A stretch of DNA of 64,000 nt from Lentibacillus daqui (GTDB taxonomy: Bacteria; Bacillota; Bacilli; Bacillales; Amphibacillaceae). This document shows, in pieces, positions 9,640 to 18,796 of the stretch. A model generated the notes under the pieces. That model was not told where the DNA came from, ran no database searches, and saw only the letters and a list, made by a program, of their open reading frames with translations. Numbering within the stretch: position 1 is the first letter of the stretch; each line of letters starts with the position of its first letter. A program made the translations under genes and the position numbers. Location of the stretch: positions 2,914,001 through 2,978,000 of the forward strand of contig NZ_CP114176.1 in the NCBI RefSeq assembly GCF_027186265.1, read 5' to 3'.

Positions 9640-11526
9640 TTAATAAATCGCCGACCTAATCTGCTTCACATAGAAATACCGTACAATCAAGAAATAAACA
9701 ATTTGGATAAGGGCAAATCCTCCCAGTACAAGAGAAGCCTCCTTAAACAAATTATATTCGAAAAGGTGCGCCAATGCTGTAAGTGCGACCGCTCCATGTA
9801 CCAAGGCAACAACAATTGGTGCGAAGAATAGGATCGCTGTTTGTCTGTTCACGACTTTTTTCAATTCCCGTTGCGTCAGCCCGATTTTGGCAATGGAACC
9901 GAATTTCTGCTTATCCTCATCCAAATCGGTATACAATCGGAAATAGAGGAAACTTCCTGCCGATACAAAGAACACAATCCCGATGAATAAGCCAATAAAC
10001 ATAATTGGACCATAGGCTTTATTGATTTGGTAATCTATATAATCGAATGCTTGTGCTGTAAATCCAACTTGTTCAGATATTTTTTTGCCGGCGTTAATGA
10101 GTTGATCGGATTGACCGGATTCTGCTTGCCAAACAAAATGATCCCCGCTTCTTACCGGTTTTCCCAGTTGATCATATACATGGTCATTGACAACATAGTA
10201 AGCTCTAAATTCAGGTAGTACACTGGAAGTTGCTTTTCGATAAGGTTGAATCTCCCTGCCATCATCCAGTTTAACCGGGGATTTCATCAAGGTTTCACCC
10301 TCATTTGTATTCGTCAAGCTCTGACTATTATCCATCACAACCGCTTCATTTTCTTTTGGATGCAGTTCCTTTTCGTCAATGAGCCTGGCAAATCGATTAT
10401 AATCCGATGCCTTGGCTATTAAGACATTCTGGTTATCTCCAAGATCGAAGTAATTTAATGTTACCTTTTCCGTTGCTGCCTGAATGTTTTCTTCTTGTAA
10501 AATCGTATTAATCTGCTTAACGTCTTGTTTGATATCGGTTTTACTCTCATCTTCAAGCGGATAATACGTAATGGAATATGAATTGGCTTCTTTCATTCCA
10601 TTTGTCAGATACGATTGAAAACCATACAGCGTTCCAATCGCACTGAAAGCTACCGTAGAAATAATCGCCACCATGAAAAATGTTCTGGCATTATCCTTCA
10701 ATCGAAATGACAGGTCAGAGAAAAGCAGCATATTCGTTTGCCGCCAAAAAATTGGTTTATTCTTTTTCAAGCGGCGAATGATGGACACACTCAACTGGGT
10801 GAAGAGCAGATAGGTTCCGAGAATCACCACAATAATAACCGGAACCATCACCATAACGACCATTACACCCTTGACAAATAATGCAGTTGCATACCCGGCT
10901 ATCAACAATAGCGCAGCAAGAATGGCCAGTAATGCAGAAGCTTTTGGCTCCCCTTTTGACTGTTTATCTCCCTTGATCAAATCAATCAGTTTCTTTGTTC
11001 TTAATATAAACGAAACAAACAAGGATATAAACAAAAACAAGATGATGAAGCTAATAAACGTTATGATAATTGCTAGTGTTGGAAAATAAAAATCCAGCGA
11101 CTCGCTAATGATCAGCACATTTTCCGCAAGCATGAGGATCACTTTAGCAAATACTAGTCCAAGTACTATCCCGCCAACAGTTGCAAAAAAGCCAATCAGC
11201 ATATTTTCCAAAAATACCATCCAACGAATTTGCCCGCTGGATGCCCCCTGGATCATCAACAACCCAAACTCTCTCTTTCTCGATTGCAAGAATGAACTCA
11301 TCGAATACAATACAAAAAAGAAAGAAAAAACGTAGATAATCCCACCGGCAACTGCCATACCAAACATTGCCTTTGAATTCACCGATCCCCCTGAAAAAGC
11401 AGGATGAAAGGCAAAAATGGCAAACGTGAAAAATACCATCACCGTAAACATGCTGCTTAGGAAATAGGCGACATATAGCCGTTTGTTGCGTAAAACATTA
11501 TTAAACGCGAACTGACGAAAAGTCAT
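9640..11526 (-). CDS. bceB: BceB-type ABC transporter permease (peptide antibiotic resistance)
   Basis: 628 residues, about ten membrane segments with FtsX-like blocks near residues 50-200 and in the last 110, and a large extracellular domain of about 200 residues (roughly 310-510) between TM7 and TM8, the hallmark of BceB. This type frees lipid II-cycle targets from peptide antibiotics such as bacitracin and also acts as the sensor for its histidine kinase. The ATG at 11526 is preferred because GGGAGGGG lies six bases upstream. It overlaps the end of bceA by 26 bases, so the two are translationally coupled. The antibiotic recognised cannot be told. Confidence 0.92.
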   Translation of the reverse strand: MTFRQFAFNNVLRNKRLYVAYFLSSMFTVMVFFTFAIFAFHPAFSGGSVNSKAMFGMAVAGGIIYVFSFFFVLYSMSSFLQSRKREFGLLMIQGASSGQIRWMVFLENMLIGFFATVGGIVLGLVFAKVILMLAENVLIISESLDFYFPTLAIIITFISFIILFLFISLFVSFILRTKKLIDLIKGDKQSKGEPKASALLAILAALLLIAGYATALFVKGVMVVMVMVPVIIVVILGTYLLFTQLSVSIIRRLKKNKPIFWRQTNMLLFSDLSFRLKDNARTFFMVAIISTVAFSAIGTLYGFQSYLTNGMKEANSYSITYYPLEDESKTDIKQDVKQINTILQEENIQAATEKVTLNYFDLGDNQNVLIAKASDYNRFARLIDEKELHPKENEAVVMDNSQSLTNTNEGETLMKSPVKLDDGREIQPYRKATSSVLPEFRAYYVVNDHVYDQLGKPVRSGDHFVWQAESGQSDQLINAGKKISEQVGFTAQAFDYIDYQINKAYGPIMFIGLFIGIVFFVSAGSFLYFRLYTDLDEDKQKFGSIAKIGLTQRELKKVVNRQTAILFFAPIVVALVHGAVALTALAHLFEYNLFKEASLVLGGFALIQIVYFLIVRYFYVKQIRSAIY

Positions 11527-12265
11527 TGTCATCCCCTCCCATCAAGGAAAGCATATCAATGATTTTCTGGAAGAATGCCTGCCTGCTGTCCCCGCGGTGG
11601 ATTTCGGAATGCAGCTTGCCATCCCGAATAAATATGACACGATCTGAATAACTGGCTGCCTGTGGGTCGTGTGTCACCATCAATAAACTTGTTTTTTCCT
11701 GTTTATTAATGGACACAAGCATTTCCATCACATCTTTGGACGCCTTTGAATCAAGGTTTCCAGTCGGTTCATCCGCAAGTAACAACTTTGGTTCATGAAT
11801 CATAGCCCGTGCAACGGCAACCCGCTGTGCCTGACCGCCAGAAATTTCGTATGTCCGCTTTCCCATAATGGAAGTAATCCCTAATACATCGGCAATTTGT
11901 TGGGCTTTCTCCTTCATTTCCTTTACTGGTTTCCCGTCTAACGTTAACGGCAAAACGATATTTTCCTCCACGGTCAACGTGTGCAGTAAGTTAAAATCCT
12001 GAAACACAAACCCAAGTTCCTGCCGGCGAAATTTGGCGAGTGCATTTTTTTTGAGCGTGTGCGGGTTTTTCCCTTCGATTGCCACGTCTCCGGTTGTTGG
12101 GGCATCAATTGTGGAAATAATATTGAGCAATGTCGTTTTCCCACTGCCAGACGGCCCCATAATTGCGACAAATTCCCCCTTTTCAATTTCCAAATTAATA
12201 TCGGTCAATGCCCTGTAAGCAACTTTTCCCTCATATACTTTGCCTACATTGGTTAGTTTAAGCAT
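11501..12265 (-). CDS. bceA: BceA-type ABC transporter ATPase
   Basis: 254 residues, normal for BceA. Walker A GPSGSGKTTLL, Q-loop FVFQDFNLL, signature ISGGQAQRVAVARAM, Walker B LLLADEPTGNLDS and the switch histidine (VTHD) are all present, so it should hydrolyse ATP. The open frame extends 33 codons further upstream, but I chose the ATG at 12265 (AAGGAG seven bases before it) because MLKLTNVGKVYEGKV matches BceA N-termini. It powers bceB. A gap of about 160 bases separates it from bceS, with a TATACT box near 12380, so bceAB probably has its own regulated promoter. Confidence 0.93.
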   Translation of the reverse strand: MLKLTNVGKVYEGKVAYRALTDINLEIEKGEFVAIMGPSGSGKTTLLNIISTIDAPTTGDVAIEGKNPHTLKKNALAKFRRQELGFVFQDFNLLHTLTVEENIVLPLTLDGKPVKEMKEKAQQIADVLGITSIMGKRTYEISGGQAQRVAVARAMIHEPKLLLADEPTGNLDSKASKDVMEMLVSINKQEKTSLLMVTHDPQAASYSDRVIFIRDGKLHSEIHRGDSRQAFFQKIIDMLSLMGGDDNDFSSVRV

Positions 12266-12427
12266 CATCGTTCTCCTTTCCAGCTCGTTTCTGATCGCGT
12301 TCAAAAAGACCAGGGTTGCTGTGTCATTATTATTACCAGTCTTTTTAAGCACGCTCTTGAACATCTTTTCTGGAATTAGTATAGCGCGATTGATAAGGAG
12401 TTACTATCGATTATGCTTTCACGTTTC

Positions 12428-13429
12428 TTACACCGATGTAAGATTTTGCGACCGGGGAAAAATGATCCTTATGCTTGTTCCTTTGCCTACCTCGGAATCA
12501 AATTCTAAACCATGTTCCAGCTTGTTGCATACTTCTTTTACCAGATAAAGGCCCATCCCCGTGGATTCACGATATTTGCGTCCATTTTCTCCGGTGTAAA
12601 ATTTATTAAAAATGCGTTTTTGATCAGCAACGGCGATACCAATGCCAAAATCCTTCACTTCCAGTACTGCTTCTCCGTCTCGTTCGTACAATGACAGGAT
12701 AATGCGCTTATCCTTTCCGGCAGAATATTTTACAGCATTATGGACAAGCTGTGACAGCATGAAAAACAGCCATTTCTCATCTGTTTCAACCGTTATCCCA
12801 GATTTTGCTTCGTGTAGCTGCGGATAGACTTCATTACGTATGTAAAATCGCTTATTTTCTTGATTCACCTCATGTGCAAGTTTGGACAGAACAACCGGTT
12901 TGATATGAAAATCTCCCTCAATGGTTCGCAGTCGCGCCATATACAATACGGTATTTAACCCATTACTGATGCGATCGGTTTCCTCCCGAATGCTTGAAGA
13001 TTCTGGTTCATCCAGATTTTGCGCGGTTAACCGAATTACAGAGAGCGGCGTTTTCATCTGGTGTACCCAGCGATCCATAAACATTAAGTGCTCGTCCTGT
13101 TGATCCATTGCAGTTCGGAGTTGTTCTTGATATAAGCGGTATTGCGTATGCAACAATTGATCAAGCGCATGGGATATCGGTGTCTGATCGGTTTGTTCCA
13201 GCGATGCATCCAATGTTTTCATCGGTTGGGATAGTTTTTGGTAAAAATAGCGTCTGCTCACATACCGGTAGATGAGGTAACAGATAAGGAAGAAAAATGA
13301 AAGAAAGATGGCATAACCGATTAACTTGATATTCCGGTAGCCATCCAGACATAATATAATAGGAATAATCACACATTGGAGACATTGCACAATGATTAGC
13401 AAAACATGTTCGCGAATAAACAGTTTCAT
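12428..13429 (-). CDS. bceS: BceS-type intramembrane-sensing histidine kinase
   Basis: 333 residues. Two membrane helices (about 8-28 and 35-55) are joined by only a few residues, so there is no input domain; such kinases are driven by their partner BceAB transporter. The H-box WVHQMKTPL puts the phospho-accepting histidine at H123; then come the N-box LVHNAVKYS, G1 DFGIGI and G2 GMGLYLVKEV. Three bases separate it from bceR, and its ribosome binding site (GAAGGAGG) lies inside the end of bceR. Confidence 0.93.
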   Translation of the reverse strand: MKLFIREHVLLIIVQCLQCVIIPIILCLDGYRNIKLIGYAIFLSFFFLICYLIYRYVSRRYFYQKLSQPMKTLDASLEQTDQTPISHALDQLLHTQYRLYQEQLRTAMDQQDEHLMFMDRWVHQMKTPLSVIRLTAQNLDEPESSSIREETDRISNGLNTVLYMARLRTIEGDFHIKPVVLSKLAHEVNQENKRFYIRNEVYPQLHEAKSGITVETDEKWLFFMLSQLVHNAVKYSAGKDKRIILSLYERDGEAVLEVKDFGIGIAVADQKRIFNKFYTGENGRKYRESTGMGLYLVKEVCNKLEHGLEFDSEVGKGTSIRIIFPRSQNLTSV

Positions 13430-13432
13430 TGT

Positions 13433-14131
13433 CTAGTCCTCCTTCCACGTAATCTGAAGCCGATATCCTGCACCCCTTACTGTTTCTACCGCGTCCTCAA
13501 TCCCAAGCTCCTGAAACTTTTTCCGAACGCGGGTGATATTTACATTTAGTGTATTTTCATCCACATATGCTTGCTCATCCCATAGTTTTTCCAGCAAATC
13601 CTCTCTGCCGGCAACACGCGGATACCGATCCATCAGACTTTCCAAGATATCCGTTTCCTTCTTTGTCAAGGACACAACATCATCTCCCAACCGCAATTCG
13701 AATCGTTCCGGGAACAACCGCAGTCCTTCTTTAACTAACACTCTTTCCTCGTGCTTCACTGCATATTCTCCATACGCCCGCCTTAGTTGGCTGCGAATTT
13801 TGGCCATGACAATATCCGGAGAAAATGGCTTGGTAATGAAGTCGTCCCCACCATTTTCCAATGCCATGACCTGGTCCATTTCTCCGGTGCGTGCAGAAAT
13901 GAAAATGACCGGGCAAATCGACTGTTTACGAATTTGCCGACACCAATAATAACCATCATAACTAGGTAAATTTATATCAAGCAAAACAAGATCTGGCTGT
14001 TCCTTGTTAAATGCATCCATTAAATGTTCAAAATCATCCGTTACAGCAACCGCATAACCGTATTTCGTAATATAGGAATGAAGATATTCGGCAATTTTCA
14101 AGTCGTCTTCTACAATCATGATTTTTTCCAT
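13433..14131 (-). CDS. bceR: BceR-type OmpR-family response regulator
   Basis: 232 residues. Receiver domain (1-115) with the phosphorylation site D52 in VLLDINLPSYDG, acidic pair D9/D10 and switch lysine in ITKPFSP; a C-terminal winged helix (about 130-230) carries NTLNVNITRVRKKFQELG and the VRGAGYRL end. It heads the bceRSAB series, all on one strand. It probably activates the promoter just before bceA. No perfect BceR inverted repeat was recognised there. Confidence 0.93.
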   Translation of the reverse strand: MEKIMIVEDDLKIAEYLHSYITKYGYAVAVTDDFEHLMDAFNKEQPDLVLLDINLPSYDGYYWCRQIRKQSICPVIFISARTGEMDQVMALENGGDDFITKPFSPDIVMAKIRSQLRRAYGEYAVKHEERVLVKEGLRLFPERFELRLGDDVVSLTKKETDILESLMDRYPRVAGREDLLEKLWDEQAYVDENTLNVNITRVRKKFQELGIEDAVETVRGAGYRLQITWKED

Positions 14132-14205
14132 GCATGTTTCCCCCTTGGAATGGTATCAATTACTTGTGTGGTTCTTTCATTATATCCATGCGGCGCCTCT
14201 TGGTT

Positions 14206-14237
14206 TCGATCGAGTCCTTCCTTTTTTCGATCGAGTA
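14206..14237 (+). repeat. Two-copy 21-bp array, TTTCGATCGAGT core
   Basis: TTTCGATCGAGT occurs twice with the TCGATCGAG start positions 21 bases apart (14206 and 14227). The core matches the array at 59703. It lies between bceR and the ABC-F terminator. Confidence 0.6.
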
Positions 14238-14344
14238 ATAATATCTAAATCTTCATCAGAATAGCTGACATGGTTTAGTTCTATGGCTGCTCTATCGATT
14301 GATTTCGTTGTTTACTCCATGGTGAAGTTCTTTTCTGAAATAGG

Positions 14345-14378
14345 TATAAAAGAGAAGCAGGAGAGAGAACCTCCTGCT
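14345..14378 (-). terminator. Terminator after ABC-F gene
   Basis: AGCAGGAG and CTCCTGCT pair around a seven-base loop and are followed on the minus strand by TCTCTTTTAT. Confidence 0.75.
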
Positions 14379-14395
14379 GAACAAATCTTATTCTA

Positions 14396-15985
14396 TCATT
14401 CCTTTTGCTGATTTAAAAGCGCGCGTTTTTGCTGGAGAAGCTTTTGAAATTCCTGATCCAGTTCATCCGATGGCTCCAGGCTGAGCTTGCTTAATGTTTC
14501 TGTTATCTTCGTTTCAATAATCATTAACTGCTGTTCGATTGGATCTTCTTGCGTCTCTTTTTCCGTTGGTTCTTGATGGAGCTGCTGGATGTTCCCATCA
14601 AAAAAGGTGAGCTGCTGCTGATTTATTTCAATGACCTTGGTTGCGATATTTTCGATAAACTGCCGGTCATGGGATACAAATAAAACAGTACCCTCATAGG
14701 CTTGAAGCAGACCCTCTAATGCTTCGACCGCCTCTATATCGAGGTAGTTTGTCGGCTCATCCAGAATAAGCATATTGATATCACTGACAAATAGCTTTGC
14801 AAATGCCACCTTAACCTGCTCACCGCCGCTAAGCACGTGAACAGGCTTAAATACATCATCACCATAGAAATGCAGTCTTGCTAAAACCGTCCGAATCAGG
14901 GTTTCATCCTGCTTAGAGGTTTCTTTGGCATTTTCCAGAATCGACTTTTCCTGATTTAAGGTAGATAAATCCTGTTGAAAATAACCTGTTTTAATAGACG
15001 GATTTAACGTGATGCCGGAATCTCTATTCATTATTTTTTTAATAAACGTTGTTTTGCCTGCTCCGTTTGGGCCGATGATGCCAACCTTATCTCCGCTCTT
15101 TATATTTAAACTGGCTTTTTTCCATAATTGTTTCCCGGGAACAGCACCTTCTACATCCTCTATTCGTAAAATAATTTTCTGCTGCAATTTTTCTTGATGG
15201 GGAAGTGTCATTTTCAAGGGAGCAGCCTCTCTTACCTTCTCCACTTTTTCCAGATTTTCTAATCGGCTTTCCAAAGCTTTGGATGTTTTTTGCAGCTTTT
15301 TCTGCTTTTTCGCAAAGTAGGGCTTCGCTCCTTTTAATGATTCTTCCGTGGAACCAATTTTACTTTTTGGTGTTTTAGTTACCCGCTGTGCTTTTTGCTC
15401 TTTTTTCTGTATCGCCTGCTCAAGCTGCCTTCTTTTCTGCTGATAATGCTCATAATCCAGACGTTGTTTTTCGATTTCTTTTTCCTTCTGCTCCCGGTAT
15501 GCTGTATAGTTGCCGGAATAAATTTGGATGCTCTTTTCATCAATTTCCCAAATTTGCTGGCATAGTTTATCTAAAAAATTGCGATCATGAGAGACGACAA
15601 TTAATGCTCCCTGCCAATGGGACAGCTGTTTTTCAAGCCATTCAATATGGGCTGTATCCAGATTGGTTGTCGGCTCATCAGCAAGAAGGAGGCCGGTTTG
15701 CTTCTGTAAAGCTTCTACGATATAAGCCTGCGTCACTTCCCCGCCGCTTTTTTCATCACGCTTCTCTTTTAATTGTGGCAATAATTCCACGGAAGTATGC
15801 ATGTGAATCGTACCTTGTTCTGGCGGAATCTTACCGGCAAGGAGGTTGAGCAAAGTTGTTTTTCCTGAGCCGTTCTTCCCGACTAAACCAATACGGTCTT
15901 TGGCATGAACAACTAAATGCTCTATCGAAAATAGTTCCCGGTCTTTGATACTGTGTTTGATATGATGTGCTTCTAAAATTGTCAT
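14396..15985 (-). CDS. ABC-F ribosome-protection protein, Vga/VmlR-like
   Basis: 529 residues, two ATPase domains and no membrane segment. Walker A motifs are VGKNGSGKTTLL (about 35-46) and IGPNGAGKTTFI; signatures are KSGGE (shortened first domain, typical of Msr/Vga/VmlR) and LSGGEQVKVAFAKL; Walker B sites are LLLADEPTTNLD and MLILDEPTNYLD. A charged interdomain linker (about 175-265) corresponds to the antibiotic-resistance domain that reaches the peptidyl-transferase centre. This class usually protects against lincosamides, streptogramin A and pleuromutilins; the spectrum here is inferred. The ATG at 15985 is chosen (CGGAG ahead; MTILEAHHIKHS family start). A leader of about 320 bases holds an attenuator. 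Confidence 0.9.
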   Translation of the reverse strand: MTILEAHHIKHSIKDRELFSIEHLVVHAKDRIGLVGKNGSGKTTLLNLLAGKIPPEQGTIHMHTSVELLPQLKEKRDEKSGGEVTQAYIVEALQKQTGLLLADEPTTNLDTAHIEWLEKQLSHWQGALIVVSHDRNFLDKLCQQIWEIDEKSIQIYSGNYTAYREQKEKEIEKQRLDYEHYQQKRRQLEQAIQKKEQKAQRVTKTPKSKIGSTEESLKGAKPYFAKKQKKLQKTSKALESRLENLEKVEKVREAAPLKMTLPHQEKLQQKIILRIEDVEGAVPGKQLWKKASLNIKSGDKVGIIGPNGAGKTTFIKKIMNRDSGITLNPSIKTGYFQQDLSTLNQEKSILENAKETSKQDETLIRTVLARLHFYGDDVFKPVHVLSGGEQVKVAFAKLFVSDINMLILDEPTNYLDIEAVEALEGLLQAYEGTVLFVSHDRQFIENIATKVIEINQQQLTFFDGNIQQLHQEPTEKETQEDPIEQQLMIIETKITETLSKLSLEPSDELDQEFQKLLQQKRALLNQQKE

Positions 15986-16014
15986 AAAATCATCTCCGTA
16001 TCTATGAAGGATGG

Positions 16015-16269
16015 GAATAGGGGAGGGTAACTGCATAAGAAAAACCCCTATTCTACATTCAGAACAGGAGTCGCCAAAAAAAGGAAATGGGCATACATAT
16101 CGCTCATTTCATACGGGTATTTATCACAAAGGATAAAGGCTAATCCTGTTCTGAAATCGTTCCATGAGAGCATGAAAAATAATACAGCAAGAGGGCACAC
16201 AGATTTCGAGTTTACAATCTGCTGTTATCATACTCCTATGGAATTCATTCTTTTAAAAAACAGGATTAG
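16015..16269 (-). promoter_or_regulatory. Transcription attenuator in ABC-F leader
   Basis: Minus-strand segments, in order of transcription: A, CTAATCCTGTT (16259-16269); B, CAGAACAGGATTAG (16140-16153); C, CTCCTGTTCT (16061-16070, continuing to CTG at 16060); D, AGAATAGGGG (16045-16054) followed by five T. A pairs with B over 11 bases, B with C over 10 bases (CAGAACAGGA with TCCTGTTCTG), and C with D as a ten-pair terminator with a six-base loop. The pairings are mutually exclusive: A:B leaves the terminator free, B:C removes it. A fifth segment, CCCCTATTC (16015-16023), can also pair with D. Confidence 0.8.
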
Positions 16270-16277
16270 TACTTCAT
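16266..16277 (-). CDS. Three-codon leader ORF M-K-Y in attenuator
   Basis: ATG AAG TAC TAA lies in the ABC-F leader with AAAGGG four bases before it. Its stop codon overlaps attenuator segment A, so a ribosome stalled on this ORF would mask A and release B to pair with C. Minimal leader ORFs are known before inducible ABC-F and erm genes; use of this one is inferred. Longer candidates of 34 codons (minus strand, from about 16223) and 19 codons (MSDMYAHFLFLATPVLNVE, from about 16108) also exist in the leader. Confidence 0.45.
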   Translation of the reverse strand: MKY

Positions 16278-16314
16278 GTTCCCTTTGTTCACCCTTTCGA
16301 TAATTGTTGATTAT

Positions 16315-16343
16315 AGTATAGCGGAAATAGAAGCATTTGTCAT
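16315..16343 (-). promoter_or_regulatory. Sigma-A promoter of ABC-F gene
   Basis: ATGACA (16338-16343), 17-base spacer, TATACT (16315-16320) on the minus strand. Transcription would start near 16308, giving a leader of about 320 bases. Confidence 0.75.
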
Positions 16344-16785
16344 TAAAAGAAAATGGATAGCCGGTTAATTTTCAGAGTTCTTCCATTTAAACCGTGTTAT
16401 GAGCGCCATGATTATAATATTTAAAATGGAGGCGAGCAAAGCACAGCTAGCCATAAATAATAATCCCAACCCTCCCCAGCCGCCCACAAAAAGAAGCCGG
16501 CTATAATAAGTAAAAGACTCAAGTCACTATCTCTTTTTTATTCTTGCTATGCTTAGCGGTGTTCTTCTCACAGCGGTTGTTTTACACATCGCAGCGGATT
16601 TTGTTGTTGGAGGGATACTAACCTCGGATAAATTACAATACTTGTTGCCGGTACCTTTTTAGGCATAAAGTCAAAGAGTACAATTGAAGTTAGTTTGTAT
16701 GGTATCCCCCCTGAAAACGTTGATTTTATAAGGTTTCTTCATGTTTTCTTATGTCAGCAGGCTCAACGGGGGAGTTTTTTACAAA
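16344..16785. other. Intergenic stretch with possible membrane-protein remnants
   Basis: No convincing gene. On the minus strand about 16371-16500 reads as a hydrophobic peptide ending ALITRFKWKNSEN; on the plus strand about 16550-16661 reads MLSGVLLTAVVLHIAADF onward. Neither has a ribosome binding site and both are shorter than 50 residues, so they may be decayed membrane-protein pieces. CCCCC...CGTTGA and TCAACG...GGGGG at about 16705-16772 form an imperfect inverted repeat after ygaD. Confidence 0.35.
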
Positions 16786-18561
16786 CTAATGCGATTTTGC
16801 ACGTACCGGTTCGTCCTGATCAAGATTCTGTACTTGATATAAATCATAATAGCTGCCTTGTTTTTGCATCAGTTCATCATGTGAGCCGACTTCGATAATC
16901 CTGCCATTTTCAATAACAACAATGCGATCGGCATGGGTAATCGTTGCCAGACGGTGGGCGACAATAAATGTGGTCCGGTCTGATGCCAGTTTTTCCATCG
17001 CTTCCTGTATGGTGTGCTCACTTTCCAAATCAAGGGCAGAGGTTGCTTCGTCAAAAATCAGGATTGGCGGATTTTTCAAGAAGACACGGGCGATGGCGAT
17101 TCGTTGTTTTTGTCCACCAGACAATTTTACACCGCGTTCCCCAACCAAGGTGTCGTATCCATGAGGTAAATCCTTGATAAAGATGTCTGCATTCGCTGCT
17201 TTAGCGGCCGCAACCACCTCTTCATCGGTTGCATCAGGTTTTCCCATACGAATATTCATAGCGATCGATTCGGAAAATAGCGTATTATCCTGAAGTACCA
17301 TACCAATGTTATCACGCAATGAACGAGCCTTTAAATCACGGACATCCATGCCATCTACCTTAATGGAACCAGCTGTAACATCATAGAATCGGGGTATCAG
17401 GCTAACAATTGTTGACTTTCCACCTCCGCTCATGCCAACAAAGGCAATAGTTTCACCTTTTTTCACATGTAAAGAAACATCCTTCAGCACGGGAGGCTCT
17501 TCTTCCTCATACTGAAACGACACGTTCTCTATATCAATCGTTCCTTCTGCATGACGGAGTTCCTTTGCATCAGGTTTATCCGTTATATCATATTTTACAT
17601 TCATAAATTCAAATACACGATCGATCGAGGCGATTGATTGTGTCAAAGTCGTTGATGAATTGATCAGGCGACGCAAAGGGCTGTACACGCGCTCCATATA
17701 GCCATAAAAAGCAGCCATCGTTCCTATTGTCAGATGACCGTTAATCACCTGGTACCCGGCAAAGGCAATGACTAATAATGGAGCAAGGTCAGTAATGGTA
17801 TTGGTTACTGCAAATGTTTTAGCATTCCAGTCTGTATGCAGCAGCGCCCGATCAAGAAAATTCATGTTGCGTTTATCAAATTGGGATTGCTCATAATCTT
17901 CAAGTGCAAAGCTTCTCGTTACCGGCAATCCTTGGACCCGCTCATGCAAGTGTCCCTGGACTTCGGCAAGCGCCTGCGATCTATTCCTGGTTAACCGACG
18001 TAATCTCCCATAAAAATACTTAATAGAAAAACCGAAAAACGGAAAAAGGATGATTGCGACAATTGTCAACGGAATATTCATCGTCAGCATGATCCCAATC
18101 GCAATAACAATTGTAATCATATCCAGCCAAACATTCATCAGTCCAGTAATGACAAAGACTTTCGATTGTTCGACATCATGTATTACCCGGGAAATAATTT
18201 CGCCGGTTTTTGTCTGGGCATAAAATCTCAAGCTCAGTTTTTGGATATGGTCAAACAAGCGATCACGGATATCGTACAAGACTTTATTCCCAACCCATTG
18301 CGCCAAATACTGTCGATAATACTCAACTGGCGGACGCAAAATGATAAAGACGACAAACGCTCCACTCATTATCCAAAATAGTTTGTGCAGTTTTTCCGCA
18401 TGAGTCAAATCATCGACACTAATAATATTGTCGATTACATATTTTAAAATCAATGGCATGAGTAATGGGATCGCAAATTTAATAATCCCGATCAGTACCG
18501 TCCAGACGATTTTCCATTTATATGGTTTCACAAACCGTAAATATTGTTTAATACTACTCAT
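16786..18561 (-). CDS. ygaD: YgaD-like ABC exporter, fused membrane and ATPase domains
   Basis: 591 residues, a half-transporter that works as a dimer. Six membrane helices (about 1-310, type I exporter fold) precede an ATPase domain with Walker A GMSGGGKSTIVSLI, signature LSGGQKQRIAIARV, Walker B ILIFDEATSALD and switch histidine (VAHRL). Similar to MsbA/Sav1866-type lipid or drug exporters; the cargo is unknown. Position beside ygaC and sspE matches B. subtilis ygaD. Confidence 0.92.
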   Translation of the reverse strand: MSSIKQYLRFVKPYKWKIVWTVLIGIIKFAIPLLMPLILKYVIDNIISVDDLTHAEKLHKLFWIMSGAFVVFIILRPPVEYYRQYLAQWVGNKVLYDIRDRLFDHIQKLSLRFYAQTKTGEIISRVIHDVEQSKVFVITGLMNVWLDMITIVIAIGIMLTMNIPLTIVAIILFPFFGFSIKYFYGRLRRLTRNRSQALAEVQGHLHERVQGLPVTRSFALEDYEQSQFDKRNMNFLDRALLHTDWNAKTFAVTNTITDLAPLLVIAFAGYQVINGHLTIGTMAAFYGYMERVYSPLRRLINSSTTLTQSIASIDRVFEFMNVKYDITDKPDAKELRHAEGTIDIENVSFQYEEEEPPVLKDVSLHVKKGETIAFVGMSGGGKSTIVSLIPRFYDVTAGSIKVDGMDVRDLKARSLRDNIGMVLQDNTLFSESIAMNIRMGKPDATDEEVVAAAKAANADIFIKDLPHGYDTLVGERGVKLSGGQKQRIAIARVFLKNPPILIFDEATSALDLESEHTIQEAMEKLASDRTTFIVAHRLATITHADRIVVIENGRIIEVGSHDELMQKQGSYYDLYQVQNLDQDEPVRAKSH

Positions 18562-18796
18562 GATTGCACCTACCTTGTGCGTAACAATAGAAAACCCTTG
18601 CTACAGTGTAACAAGGAACTTCTCTAGTGTATATATTATTTCTTTAATCAATTCGTTTATGACAGGATATCATTGGTTACGCCCAGTATTATAAAGTGAA
18701 TGGTGCAAGCGAGCAACTAAATAGCTCACTGTCTCGATAATTGTGGTTATCATTTGTTATAGACGCTATACTCTTAACAAAAATTCGGCGAAAAAA

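Noticed and set aside
12302..12346. Attenuator-like hairpin between bceS and bceA
   Set aside because: Only AAAAAGAC/GTCTTTTT pairs well around a loop of nearly 30 bases; too weak to claim.
12268..12364. N-terminal extension of BceA (33 residues)
   Set aside because: No ribosome site upstream, and the extension overlaps the probable bceA promoter leader; the inner ATG matches family length.
16550..16661. Plus-strand peptide MLSGVLLTAVVLHIAADF...
   Set aside because: No ribosome binding site, 36 codons, no recognised family.
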